Shown in pieces: positions 17,857 through 26,159 of a stretch of 64,000 nt of DNA. Each line of letters begins with the position of its first letter. The stretch's first letter is position 1. This stretch comes from Flavisphingomonas formosensis. Its GTDB lineage: Bacteria; Pseudomonadota; Alphaproteobacteria; Sphingomonadales; Sphingomonadaceae. The DNA is taken from positions 124,001 through 188,000 of the forward strand of contig NZ_WRPK01000010.1 of assembly GCF_009755815.1 (NCBI RefSeq), in the 5' to 3' direction. The position numbers and the translations under genes were made by a program. The notes below the pieces were generated by a model. The model made no database searches, was not told where the DNA came from, and saw only the letters and a list, made by a program, of their open reading frames with translations.

Positions 17857-18435
17857 ATGACATTGGAAGGCATCGTCACCCATTATGGGCTGCTCGCGCT
17901 GTTTCTCGGCGCCGGCATAGAGGGCGAGACGGTGGCGCTCACCGGCGGCTTCCTCGCGCATCAGCGTCTCGTGCCACTTGGATGGGCCATGGTCGCGGTG
18001 TCCGCGGGCTCCTTCGTCGCCGATCAGATCTTCTTCATGATCGGTCGCCGCTATCGCGATCATCGCTGGGTCCGCCGCTTCACCGACAAACCCGCCTTCG
18101 CCAAGGCCTACGAGATGCTCGAAAAGCGGCCGGTGAGCTTCGTGCTCGCCTTCCGCTTCCTCTACGGGCTGCGCGTCGTCAGCCCGCTCGCGATCGGCAC
18201 GTCGGCGCTGCCGATGCGCCGATTCACTCCGCTCAACGCGATCGCGGCAACCGTCTGGGGTGTCAGCTTCACTGCGCTCGGCTACATCTTCGGCAGCGCG
18301 ATCGAGCGTCTGACGGGCGATATCCGTTCGATCGGGATGGTGCTGATCGGCGCAGCCATCGTCGGCGCCTGCCTCTTCGCGCTCACCTACGCGCTGCGCA
18401 GCCGCAACCGCGCGCGTCCGCCCGCTTCACAATAA
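17857..18435 (+). CDS. DedA/VTT-family membrane protein (second copy)
   Basis: 192 residues from ATG 17857; a GTG at 17809 is in frame but less likely. DedA features are GAGIEGETVALTGGFLAHQ, SFVADQIFFMIGRRYR with the conserved Asp and Arg, and VLAFRFLYGLRVVSPLAIG (F-x-R-x3-G-R-type signature). Four to five membrane helices. It is shorter and only distantly like the copy at 14783, so they are separate subfamilies rather than a recent duplication. The gene ends nine bases inside the convergent cardiolipin synthase, which may reflect linked membrane-lipid roles but is not proof. Confidence 0.88.
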   Translation: MTLEGIVTHYGLLALFLGAGIEGETVALTGGFLAHQRLVPLGWAMVAVSAGSFVADQIFFMIGRRYRDHRWVRRFTDKPAFAKAYEMLEKRPVSFVLAFRFLYGLRVVSPLAIGTSALPMRRFTPLNAIAATVWGVSFTALGYIFGSAIERLTGDIRSIGMVLIGAAIVGACLFALTYALRSRNRARPPASQ

Positions 18436-19836
18436 GGGCCCGACCAGCCGCGCGCCGTTTTCCGCAAGCTTGCGCAGCCCGCTGCGCTGGCGCCACGCCG
18501 TCCGGTCCACCGGATCGCTATTATCGAGATAGTCCTGCTGCACCGCCCGCAATTCCGCGATGCTCCCCGCATCGTAGAGCAGCAGGCTGATCTCCTCGTT
18601 GAGCTGGAAGGACCGGATGTCGACATTGCTCGAGCCGAGAACCGCCAGCCGATCATCGATGCACACATTCTTGGCGTGGAGCAGATAGGTGCGATAGCGG
18701 TGGATCCGCACCCCGCTCGACAGCAGCTCGTCATAATAGGAACATTGTGCCAGGTTCACGAGCGGCTGATCCACCACCGCCGAGACGACGAGGTCGATCT
18801 CCACATTACGCAGCGCCGCCGTGCTCAGCGCGCCCAGGAGGGCCTCGTCGGGCACCAGATAGGGCGTGACGATCACGATGCGCTCGCGTGCCTGGTTGAC
18901 CTGCCAGACGAGCAGGGTGTGGAATCCCTCCAGGGGGAACTCCGCCCCGCTGGGCAGGATCTGCACGATAGCCTGCCCCGCCTCGGCCGGAATGACGGGC
19001 GCGGCCTCCAGCAGCTGCTCGGTTTCCAGATACCAGTCGGCCAGGAACACCGCGCTCATCTCGGCCACCGCCGGCCCCCTGACGCGCAGCACGAGCTCGC
19101 GATTGGTGACGCCGGGCCGGAAATCCTTGCGCACGATATTCTGCGATCCAGCATATCCGATCGCACCGTCGATCAGGAACAGCTTGCGGTGGTTGCGCAT
19201 GTCGCGGCGCGTGCGGCCGCGCAGCAGGCGGAACGGGAGGGCCAGCCGTACGGTGACGCCCGCCTCCTCCAGCCGCGCGATCGTGCCGCGCCGCCAGGGG
19301 CGCGATCCTACCGGATCGATCAGCACGTGACAGGGCAGGCCGCGGGCGACGGCGCGGGCGAGAGCCGCGATCACCCTGCCCCCGGTCTCGTCGTCAGCGA
19401 AGATGTAACAGAGGATGCGGACATGGCGCCGGGCACCGTCGATATCCGCAACCAGCCGGTCGATCACCTCATCGTAACCGCCGAGATATTCGGCCGCGTT
19501 GCCGCCCGTCGCCGGCAGATAACCAAGCCGCCCGGCCAGTCTGGCGATCGCATCATCCTCCGGCGGAACGGCGCCCCGCGCGCGCACCCGTTCGGCGAGC
19601 TCCGCAAAGAAGGGACGCAGCCGATCGAAACGCTGCGCACGCCAGGCGGGAAAGCGGGGCGAGCCGATCGCGAGGAACAGCAGCAAGCCCGGCACGGGGA
19701 GGAAGAAGATCAGGAGCAGCCAGCTGCGCGTGGCAGCCGCCGTTCGGCGGAACGGAATGATCGCGAGCGAGGCCAGCCGGATTAGCCATTCGACGACATA
19801 ATAGTCTTCGCCGAGATTCGATAAGTCGGGCATCAT
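18427..19836 (-). CDS. cls: Cardiolipin synthase (phospholipase D family)
   Basis: 469 residues. Two N-terminal membrane helices (about 15-55) are followed by the phospholipase D repeat pair. The HKD motifs are RNHRKLFLIDGAIGYAGSQN in the first half and LLHAKNVCIDDRLAVLGSSN in the second; both have H-x-K-x4-D followed by GSxN. Cardiolipin synthase joins two phosphatidylglycerol molecules into cardiolipin at the inner membrane. The start of the HD-domain gene on the other strand is only a few bases away (divergent). Length and layout fit bacterial ClsA. Confidence 0.93.
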   Translation of the reverse strand: MMPDLSNLGEDYYVVEWLIRLASLAIIPFRRTAAATRSWLLLIFFLPVPGLLLFLAIGSPRFPAWRAQRFDRLRPFFAELAERVRARGAVPPEDDAIARLAGRLGYLPATGGNAAEYLGGYDEVIDRLVADIDGARRHVRILCYIFADDETGGRVIAALARAVARGLPCHVLIDPVGSRPWRRGTIARLEEAGVTVRLALPFRLLRGRTRRDMRNHRKLFLIDGAIGYAGSQNIVRKDFRPGVTNRELVLRVRGPAVAEMSAVFLADWYLETEQLLEAAPVIPAEAGQAIVQILPSGAEFPLEGFHTLLVWQVNQARERIVIVTPYLVPDEALLGALSTAALRNVEIDLVVSAVVDQPLVNLAQCSYYDELLSSGVRIHRYRTYLLHAKNVCIDDRLAVLGSSNVDIRSFQLNEEISLLLYDAGSIAELRAVQQDYLDNSDPVDRTAWRQRSGLRKLAENGARLVGPLL

Positions 19837-19842
19837 CCGGCG

Positions 19843-20514
19843 ATGCTAGCGCGAAACGGCCGGATGACCCATGGTTTGCATATGGCCATCCATCCAGAAC
19901 GCATGAGGAGCCCACACCTGATCGACTCCAAGCTGATCGACGCCATCCGCATTCTGCACGGCGGGCCGGACCGCGGCTATCATGGCTGGAGCCATCCGCT
20001 CGCTCTCCTGAAATTGCATGCGGAGGTGATCGACCGCCTGCACGATCCCCTCGCCGTCGAGGGTGCCATCCTGCTCCACGACGCGATCTACGAACCGCGC
20101 GCTGCCGACAATGAGAGCCGCAGCGCCGCGCTGGCCGCCCAGATGCTGAAAGACGCGATGCCCGAGGCGTCGCTTGCACGCGCGGTGCGCCTGATCGAAG
20201 CGACGGCGCGCCACGAAATTCCCGCCGGCCTTCCCTCCGACGAAGCGGCGGACATGGCCATGTTCCTGGACATGGATCTCTCGATCCTCGCCGCGCCGGA
20301 GGAAATCTTCGACGCCTATGAGGCAGGCGTTCGCCACGAATATCGCGAGATACCGGAGGCCTCATTCCGCGCCGGCCGAACCAGGATATTACAAGGCTTT
20401 CTCGCCCGTCCGTCGCTCTATCTCTCCGACTGGGGACGGGAGCGGTTCGAAACAGCGGCGCGGCACAACCTCATGCGCTCCATCGCACGGCTCGGGCAGG
20501 AGGCCGCTTCCTGA
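19843..20514 (+). CDS. HD-domain metal-dependent phosphohydrolase
   Basis: Up to 223 residues; starts at 19843, 19864 or 19882 are all possible and none has a clear ribosome site. The HD pattern is YHGWSHPLALLKLH (first His), EGAILLHDAIYEP (the HD pair) and MAMFLDMDLSIL (the closing Asp). This matches the COG4339 group of predicted HD phosphohydrolases of unknown substrate. Members often sit alone, as here. The gene starts within 10 bases of the divergent cls start, so they must share an overlapping promoter region. Confidence 0.8.
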   Translation: MLARNGRMTHGLHMAIHPERMRSPHLIDSKLIDAIRILHGGPDRGYHGWSHPLALLKLHAEVIDRLHDPLAVEGAILLHDAIYEPRAADNESRSAALAAQMLKDAMPEASLARAVRLIEATARHEIPAGLPSDEAADMAMFLDMDLSILAAPEEIFDAYEAGVRHEYREIPEASFRAGRTRILQGFLARPSLYLSDWGRERFETAARHNLMRSIARLGQEAAS

Positions 20515-20723
20515 CCATTTCGATCATCAGCTTCGCCGGCGGCAACGCGCTCGGCATCATGCCCGAAAGGCGCCAGGTTTGTGCCGATCCGGGAAGATGA
20601 TGGACGGGGCATGGCCGATTGAGCTTGCAGCACGGCGAGAGGATAGGAAGAAGAGAGAGGTTAACGAGGCGTTAGGCGAATCGACCCGGCGCCTTTCCGG
20701 TCATGCGTGCAGGAAGGAGGGCT

Positions 20724-21455
20724 ATGAGAAAGCGGTGGCTTTTCCTGCCCGCGGCCGCGCTGATCCTCGCCAGCCCCACGGTGCCCGTCACCATGGACTA
20801 TGATTTCAGCGAGTTGCTCGTGCCCGGCGATTGCGATGCCTGGTCCTGGACCGGCTGCAGCGTCGTGGAGAGCCGGGCGGAAGCCCTTGCCGAAGCCCGC
20901 GCGCGCGCCGAAGCCGAAGCGCGCCGTCGGGCCGCGATCGCGGCAGGCCTGCGTCTCGTAGTGAGCATTCCGGAACAGCGCCTGTATGTCATCCGGCAAG
21001 GCAATCTGATTACGACATCGGTCGTATCCACCGGCATGCGCGGCCACGCCACGCCCGCCGGCACTTTCACCATTCTGGGCAAGGCGGTAAAACACAGCTC
21101 GAATATTTATTCCAATGCACCAATGCCTTATATGCAACGCCTCACAAATGGCGGCATTGCCCTGCACGCCGGCCACGTGCCGGGATATCCGGCTTCGCAC
21201 GGGTGCATTCGCCTTCCCTACGCCTTCGCGCGCCAGCTATACGCCATGACCGACTGGACGACCCGCGTCATCATCACGCGCGAGGCACCGGGCTCGGCCG
21301 AAGCGGCGGCTTCGCTCAGCGGCTGGCGCTCGTCCGTGCGCAACCAAGCCGCCGCCGATGAGACGGGCAAGCCTGCCCTCGCTTATGCGACGGCGAGCCC
21401 CATGGTGCAGCCGGCCCGCAGCCTTTCCGACGGTGGCCAGCCGAGGGCAGACTGA
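20724..21455 (+). CDS. L,D-transpeptidase (YkuD domain)
   Basis: 243 residues from ATG 20724, with AGGAGG just upstream. The N-terminus is a signal sequence (1-20), then a short charged Ala/Glu/Arg-rich helix (about 50-73). The YkuD domain covers roughly 75-185 with the active site HAGHVPGYPASHGCIRLP: His159 and nucleophile Cys161. Such enzymes make 3-3 cross-links in peptidoglycan or attach outer-membrane lipoproteins. It is convergent with the GST gene. The C-terminal 50 residues are low-complexity and unassigned. Confidence 0.92.
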   Translation: MRKRWLFLPAAALILASPTVPVTMDYDFSELLVPGDCDAWSWTGCSVVESRAEALAEARARAEAEARRRAAIAAGLRLVVSIPEQRLYVIRQGNLITTSVVSTGMRGHATPAGTFTILGKAVKHSSNIYSNAPMPYMQRLTNGGIALHAGHVPGYPASHGCIRLPYAFARQLYAMTDWTTRVIITREAPGSAEAAASLSGWRSSVRNQAAADETGKPALAYATASPMVQPARSLSDGGQPRAD

Positions 21456-21464
21456 AGCAGCCGG

Positions 21465-22169
21465 TCAGTCCCGTGCGGGAATGGTGAGGCCCTTCTGAAC
21501 GGCCGGTCGTTCCAGGCAGCGATCGAGCCATGCCGGTACGGCGCGCAAACTGTCGAACGCGACCAGATCCCGCGCCTCGTAGAAAGTGATGAGATTGCGG
21601 ACCCAGCCCACCGTCGCGATGTCGGCTATGCCATATTCGCTCCCGGTTACCCATGGACGGCTTTCCAGCCGATTCTCAAGAACGGATAACAAGCGTTTCG
21701 ACTCACTTACATAACGCTGCAACGGACGCTTGTCGTCTATCTCCTTGCCGGCGAATTTGTGGAAGAAGCCGAGCTGGCCGAACATCGGCCCGATCGCGGC
21801 CATCTGGAAGAACACCCACTGGATCGCCTCCCAGCGGCCCGCCGGATCGGACGGAATGAAGCGGCCGGTCTTTTCGGCGAGGTAGAGCAGGATCGCGCCC
21901 GATTCGAAGAGCCCGATAGGCTTGCCCTCCGGACCGTTCGGATCGATGATCGCGGGAATCTTGCCATTGGGATTGAGCGCCAGAAATTCCGTGCTCTGAC
22001 TCTCATTCTTCATAATATCTACCAGGTGAGGCTCATAAGGCAGCCCGGTCTCCTCCAGCATGATCGACGCCTTCACGCCATTGGGTGTGGGCAGCGAATA
22101 GAGCTGGATGCGGTCGGGATGGACGGCCGGCCAGCGGGCGGCGATCGGAAAGGCGGACAGATCGGTCAT
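21465..22169 (-). CDS. Glutathione S-transferase, Nu/YghU-like
   Basis: 234 residues from ATG 22169. The thioredoxin-like N-terminal domain holds IQLYSLPTPNGVKASIMLEE, LNPNGKIPAIID (cis-Pro) and GLFESGAILLYLAEKTG, with the E-S pair that binds the glutathione gamma-glutamyl group. The all-helical C-terminal domain has IADIATVGWVRN. The SLPTPNG loop with Thr/Asn resembles the YghU/YfcG disulfide-reductase group, which lacks a classical Tyr/Ser. Likely cytosolic reduction of disulfides or peroxides; substrate unproven. Confidence 0.9.
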   Translation of the reverse strand: MTDLSAFPIAARWPAVHPDRIQLYSLPTPNGVKASIMLEETGLPYEPHLVDIMKNESQSTEFLALNPNGKIPAIIDPNGPEGKPIGLFESGAILLYLAEKTGRFIPSDPAGRWEAIQWVFFQMAAIGPMFGQLGFFHKFAGKEIDDKRPLQRYVSESKRLLSVLENRLESRPWVTGSEYGIADIATVGWVRNLITFYEARDLVAFDSLRAVPAWLDRCLERPAVQKGLTIPARD

Positions 22170-22254
22170 CGAGCGACTCACAGGCAAGATGCCGCTTCAT
22201 AGGCCGGGCACGCCCCGCCCGTCATCCCGCGGCTCGCCTCAATCGCGTCCAGGC

Positions 22255-22297
22255 TTGACGACTACAGACGTAGTCACATAGGATTACACATGTAATC
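22255..22297 (+). promoter_or_regulatory. Promoter and two operator dyads of the BlaI/BlaR1-type pair
   Basis: A -35-like TTGACG lies at 22255-22260, and TAGGAT at 22279-22284 may be the -10. Two 16-bp dyads, GACTACAGACGTAGTC at 22260-22275 and GATTACACATGTAATC at 22282-22297, share GA(C/T)TAC-N4-GTA(A/G)TC and start 22 bp apart, about two helical turns. The core TACA-N2-(T/C)GTA is the known BlaI/MecI-type operator pattern. Repressor binding would block the promoter, so the downstream blaI-like gene is expected to be self-repressed. Confidence 0.8.
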
Positions 22298-22308
22298 GGG
22301 AGAGTCGG

Positions 22309-22680
22309 ATGTCGGCCGAACGCATCAGCGAAGGCGAGCAGGTGGTGATGGAAGTGCTCTGGGCCGAGGCACCGCTCACCGCGGCCGAGGTGACGGAACG
22401 GATCGACCCGGCCCGTGGATGGAGCGATCGTACGGTCAAGACGATGTTGGGCAGGCTGCTTGCCAAAGGCGTGCTGACCCATGAGGAGGACGGCCGCCGC
22501 TATCTTTACCGTCCCACCGTGCAGCGTCGCGACTATGCCAGTGGCGAGACGCGCCGTTTCGTCGATCGGCTGTTCGGCGGCCGTGCAGCGCCGCTGGTCG
22601 CACATCTGGCTCAAAGTGAAGGTCTGTCGGCTGAAGACATCGCGGAACTGGAAGCGTTGCTGAAGGAGCTCAAGGCATGA
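22309..22680 (+). CDS. BlaI/MecI/CopY-family repressor
   Basis: 123 residues. A winged helix-turn-helix (about 5-75: EGEQVVMEVLWAEAPLTAAE, WSDRTVKTMLGRLLAKGVLT, YLYRPTVQRRDY) is followed by a C-terminal dimerisation helix (RFVDRLFGGRAAPLVAHLA). In known systems the repressor is inactivated by cleavage triggered by the membrane sensor BlaR1/MecR1. The next gene is that sensor and overlaps by 4 bp (ATGA). Two matching operators lie just upstream. No beta-lactamase gene is near, so the regulon is unknown. Confidence 0.92.
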   Translation: MSAERISEGEQVVMEVLWAEAPLTAAEVTERIDPARGWSDRTVKTMLGRLLAKGVLTHEEDGRRYLYRPTVQRRDYASGETRRFVDRLFGGRAAPLVAHLAQSEGLSAEDIAELEALLKELKA

Positions 22681-24401
22681 TCGCCTGGCTGGTGCAAACC
22701 CTCGTCGCCAGCATGCTGCTGATGGCGATCGTGTTGATGCTGCGCGCGCCCGTTTCGCGCCTGTTCGGGCCGCGCATCGCCTATGCGCTCTGGCTGCTCC
22801 CGGCGCTGCGCATGATCCTGCCGCCGCTGCCGGGCTGGACGGCGCTGTTCGTGCCGGTCGCGGTGGTGCGGCCGGACCGCTCGATGATCGGGCTGGCCGA
22901 CACGGCCACAGCAGCCAAGCTCGCTCCTGCGATACCGGTCGACCCTGCCGGCCTGACCGCACAGGTCACGCCGATGCCGGTCCTGGATGCTGGGCCGAGC
23001 GCGGCCGTCGCGATCCAAATCAGCCAGATGCTGATCACGCTCTGGCTGGGTGTCGCCGCGCTCTATTTCAGCTGGCAGCTGCTGCGCTACCGCCTGTTCC
23101 TTCGTCGTGCCCTGCGGGGCGCGGTACCGCTCACAACCGAATGCGGGGTCGAAGTGCTGGTCAGCCCAGAGCTTCCGGGCCCCGTCGCGATCGGCATCGT
23201 CCGCCGGCGCATCCTGCTGCCGTCGGATTTCCTTGCCCGCTATACGCCCGAGGAACGCCGCCTGGCGCTGCTGCACGAGGCCGCGCATCATGACCGGCTC
23301 GACATAGCCGCCAATCTCGCCGCGCTGGCGATCCGATCGCTGCACTGGTGGAATCCGCTGGCGCATAAGGCCTATTCCGCCTTCCGCGCGGATCAGGAGC
23401 TTGCCTGCGACGCGACCGTGCTTGCCGGCACCGCTCCGGAGCAGCGCATCGTCTATGGCCGTGCGCTGCTGAAATCGGCGGCGGCGCGCATGCCGGCAAT
23501 GGCCTGCGCGCTCAACCCCAAGAACCAGCTCAGGCAACGCATCGGCATGATGGCCCGGCCGGTCGGCCGCGCACGGCTGCTGTTCGGGGCCGCGGTCGCG
23601 CTGACCATGATCGGCGCCGGCATGATCGCTACGGCGTCCGGCTTCGCCCTGCCTCCCTCGCCGCCTGCCCCTCCGGTCGCACCGCCGGCTCTACCGCACC
23701 GGCCAATGGTGTCAGCAATGCCGCCGGCTCCATCAGCAGCCCCGGTCGCGCGCGCGCCGCACGTCGGAGCTGAGCCCGCCACCATGCCGGCCGTGAAGAC
23801 CGCCGCCGTCCTGCCGACGCCACCCGCACCGCCGGCCCCACTCCCGGCGCCAGCCATCCTCAAGGCACCTCCGCCGCCACCTGCTCCTGCGGCTCCCCTC
23901 GCTCGGGCTTCACAGGATCAGCCCTGCCCCGAAGAACGCCGCGCTGCCCGTGAGGCGGAAGCCGAAGCGCGACGGGACGCCCGGGAGGGCCTGCGCGAAG
24001 CGCGGCAGGCGCAACGGGAAGCCGCCCGAGAGGCCGCCGCCGCACAGCGCGAGGCCGCCGCGGCACAGCGCGAAGCCGCCGCCGCCCGCCGGGAAGCCCT
24101 GGCCGAAGCACGCACCGCGCAGGCGAGAATACCGGCGATGGTCCAGACGTCGCTCGCTTCGGCCCGCCGCGGAATGCTGGATGCGTGCGCGCGCCAGGGT
24201 GTCACGCTTTCTGCCGATGCCGATTGGAACATGCTCGCCACCTGCGGACCGAAGCTGCGTCGGACGATCCGCGCCTCGCTGGCCAGCGTCCGTACCTCGC
24301 TCGCCGCAAATCCGGCCCTGCCCGCGAAGCAGCGCAGCGATGCGTTGTCCGGCCTCGATGATGCGCTGGCCGATCTCGATCGCGCGCTGCCGGGCCAGTG
24401 A
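22677..24401 (+). CDS. BlaR1/MecR1-like M56-family membrane metallopeptidase with unusual C-terminal region
   Basis: 574 residues. Membrane helices at about 1-25, 35-55 and 115-140 precede the M56 zinc protease domain, with HEAAH (about 200-204), the distal E in DQELACDATVL and a helix around 295-318. After that the sequence becomes Pro/Ala-rich (about 320-420), then a stretch of Arg/Glu/Ala heptad-like repeats (QREAAAAQREAAAARREA; about 430-475) and a terminal helical part with four Cys in total. There is no recognisable penicillin-binding transpeptidase sensor, so the signal is not evidently a beta-lactam. Predicted to cleave or trigger the repressor. Confidence 0.85.
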   Translation: MIAWLVQTLVASMLLMAIVLMLRAPVSRLFGPRIAYALWLLPALRMILPPLPGWTALFVPVAVVRPDRSMIGLADTATAAKLAPAIPVDPAGLTAQVTPMPVLDAGPSAAVAIQISQMLITLWLGVAALYFSWQLLRYRLFLRRALRGAVPLTTECGVEVLVSPELPGPVAIGIVRRRILLPSDFLARYTPEERRLALLHEAAHHDRLDIAANLAALAIRSLHWWNPLAHKAYSAFRADQELACDATVLAGTAPEQRIVYGRALLKSAAARMPAMACALNPKNQLRQRIGMMARPVGRARLLFGAAVALTMIGAGMIATASGFALPPSPPAPPVAPPALPHRPMVSAMPPAPSAAPVARAPHVGAEPATMPAVKTAAVLPTPPAPPAPLPAPAILKAPPPPPAPAAPLARASQDQPCPEERRAAREAEAEARRDAREGLREARQAQREAAREAAAAQREAAAAQREAAAARREALAEARTAQARIPAMVQTSLASARRGMLDACARQGVTLSADADWNMLATCGPKLRRTIRASLASVRTSLAANPALPAKQRSDALSGLDDALADLDRALPGQ

Positions 24402-24437
24402 TTTCCGGCCGCGGCACCGTGCCGCAGCCGTCGAACG

Positions 24438-24640
24438 TCAGGCGTAGGGATAGGCCATGCCGTAATAATCGTGGATCTCTTCGGCCATCACGCGATCCAG
24501 CACCGGATCGCTGCGGGCCGCGAACCGCGGCGCCTCTTCGAATATCCCCTTTTCCGCATCGAGGACATAGACGCGGGCCTTCGAAGACAGCGAAAGCGGG
24601 CCATATCCACGCGGTTTTTTCGTAAATGGCCACGGCTTTC
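24438..24640 (-). pseudogene. Probable gene remnant, C-terminal part only
   Basis: The minus strand reads a coding-like peptide tail ARVYVLDAEKGIFEEAP, SDPVLDRVMAEEIHDYYG, MAYPYA-stop, with codon usage like its neighbours. In frame there is no good start before the upstream sequence turns non-coding-like (Arg/Pro-rich), so the N-terminal part seems lost. The last codons are the mirror image of the first codons of the gene at 24788 (see findings). I do not recognise the family. It may alternatively be a very short gene with a start I cannot identify. Confidence 0.35.
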
Positions 24641-24787
24641 GGGGGAGCGGTTGCCGGTCTTCCGGGCTGCGGTTAGCGTCCGCACGTTTTCGATCATCCG
24701 GCGGGTGGGGCGCCGTAGGCCGCCTCCGGCGCGCCCACCTGCCCAGCCGCCGGCAAGCCATCAAAAGGCGCGAGGAGGATCCCCGAA

Positions 24788-25321
24788 ATGGCCTATCCCT
24801 ACGAGGAAGTGGAAGCCGCGATCATCAGGCTTCGGGAAGCATTTGTGAAGGCGGAGGAGATCGGCAAATGGGCTTGGATCGCCGACGAGCTTTACCATGA
24901 GGATTGCGTCTACATCTGCCCCTATGGCGGCACCGGCGCAGTCGTCGCGCGCGGCCGCAAGGAAATCGCCGCCACCCATTATGGCCGCGACATGGATGTC
25001 GGCGCCGGCTGGAAAGGCTGGACCTTCCCGATCCTCGATTATGGGATCAACGGCGACAACATCATCAGCCACTGGGTGAACCGCGGTCCGGGCCAGCGCC
25101 CGGACGGCAGCTATTACGAGCAGCATGGCGTGTCGTTCATCACCTATGGCGGGAACGGCAAGTTCAGCTACCAATATGACCTGTTCGATTTTGCGCACAT
25201 GATGAAGATCTGCGACGAACTCGAGGAGGCCGGCCTGCTGCACCCCGATCTGAAGCGCGACTGGGTGATTCCGCAAAAACGCAAGCTCATCGCGATGTTG
25301 GACCGCAACCTGCCGGCTTGA
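24788..25321 (+). CDS. SnoaL-like / NTF2-fold protein
   Basis: 177 residues from ATG 24788, with GAGGAGGAT in front. The beginning (VEAAIIRLREAFVKAEEIGKW, then ADELYHEDCVYICPYGG) and the late hydrophobic strands (NGDNIISHWVNRGPGQRP, YYEQHGVSFITYGGNGKFSY) fit the SnoaL-like NTF2 fold (a cone-shaped pocket domain used by isomerases, hydratases and unknown proteins). No catalytic residues can be assigned. The DUF1330 gene follows 39 bp later, so both probably form an operon. Confidence 0.7.
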   Translation: MAYPYEEVEAAIIRLREAFVKAEEIGKWAWIADELYHEDCVYICPYGGTGAVVARGRKEIAATHYGRDMDVGAGWKGWTFPILDYGINGDNIISHWVNRGPGQRPDGSYYEQHGVSFITYGGNGKFSYQYDLFDFAHMMKICDELEEAGLLHPDLKRDWVIPQKRKLIAMLDRNLPA

Positions 25322-25360
25322 GCCGGCGAGACCGCTATAGACCGGAAGGAGAATGCCAAG

Positions 25361-25651
25361 ATGGTGGCCTATGTCGTCATGATCCGCGACGAAATGACCA
25401 ATCAGGCGGAGTTCGATACCTATTCGCAAATGGCCGGCCCCGCCGGCGCAGGCCATCCCCTGACGCCGCTCGCCGTCTATGGCAAGCATGTGACGCTGGA
25501 GGGTCCAGAAATCGAGGGTGCGGTTATTCTGTCGTTCCCGACGATCGACGAAGCCAAGACCTGGTACGACAGCCCCGCCTATCAGGAAGCTGCGAAGCAT
25601 CGGAAGGCCGGTGCCGTCTATCGTGGCTTCATCGTCGAGGGAATCGGCTGA
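25361..25651 (+). CDS. DUF1330-family protein
   Basis: 96 residues. The sequence VAYVVMIRDEMTNQAEFDTY, then MAGPAGAGHPLTPLAVYGKH and the segment ILSFPTIDEAKTWYDSPAYQ is the ferredoxin-like DUF1330/Dabb-like pattern (a dimeric alpha-beta barrel of unknown function). Members often accompany small-molecule metabolism genes. It follows a SnoaL-like gene and is followed by a strong hairpin at 25660, so the operon ends here. Confidence 0.85.
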   Translation: MVAYVVMIRDEMTNQAEFDTYSQMAGPAGAGHPLTPLAVYGKHVTLEGPEIEGAVILSFPTIDEAKTWYDSPAYQEAAKHRKAGAVYRGFIVEGIG

Positions 25652-25659
25652 ATAGACAT

Positions 25660-25690
25660 GCATGGGCTGTGCGTGCCGCACAGCCCATGC
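25660..25690 (+). terminator. Perfect 14-bp hairpin after the DUF1330 gene
   Basis: GCATGGGCTGTGCG (25660-25673), loop TGC, then CGCACAGCCCATGC (25677-25690) form an uninterrupted 14-bp stem 9 bases after the stop codon. The downstream sequence lacks a T-tract, so termination may depend on other factors or the hairpin may stabilise the mRNA. Confidence 0.65.
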
Positions 25691-25820
25691 ACTCTCCGTT
25701 TGAGCCGCAACTTAAGCTAAACCCTCACGAAAATGACCGGCATTTCATTTTTCTTGCCGGAACCTTTGTTGATGCCGACCGCTCTTTCCGCTCAAAGATA
25801 ATAAGCTGAAAGGCAAGGCA

Positions 25821-26096
25821 ATGACACGCATTACGCTTACCCTGATCGGCCTCGCGGCGAGTACGGCGGCTGTCGCCCAAACTGCGCCCGCACCTGCCCC
25901 GGCGCCGGGAACAACAGTTCATCACAAAGTTCACCATGTGGTGAAGAAAAGTCATGTGGTGACGAAGACCAACGGCGACGCGGCACCCGGGAAACATGTT
26001 CATCGTTCCGTGAAAACGACGACGGTCAAGACACCTGCCGGCACCCATACGCAGGTCCACACACAGACCACGACCAGCACGACGCCGCCGCAATAG
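25821..26096 (+). CDS. Small secreted His/Thr-rich protein
   Basis: 91 residues. A signal peptide (about 1-19, TLIGLAASTAAVAQ then TAPAPAPAPG) is followed by a His/Lys/Thr/Val-rich low-complexity region (HHKVHHVVKKSHVVTK; VHRSVKTTTVKTPAGTHTQ; VHTQTTTSTT). No known domain. The repeated H-x-V units and basic composition could bind metals or anionic polymers, but this is speculation. It stands alone between a hairpin and a dehydrogenase on the other strand. Confidence 0.7.
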   Translation: MTRITLTLIGLAASTAAVAQTAPAPAPAPGTTVHHKVHHVVKKSHVVTKTNGDAAPGKHVHRSVKTTTVKTPAGTHTQVHTQTTTSTTPPQ

Positions 26097-26159
26097 GCAG
26101 CGTGCAGCCTTCCGTGAAATCAGGCCGGCCGGCTTACAAGCCGAGCCGGCCGATTCTCG

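Noticed and set aside
22309-24401. Evidence for beta-lactam resistance
   Set aside because: BlaI/BlaR1-type regulators also control unrelated genes; no beta-lactamase or PBP2a-like gene is present, so resistance is not claimed.
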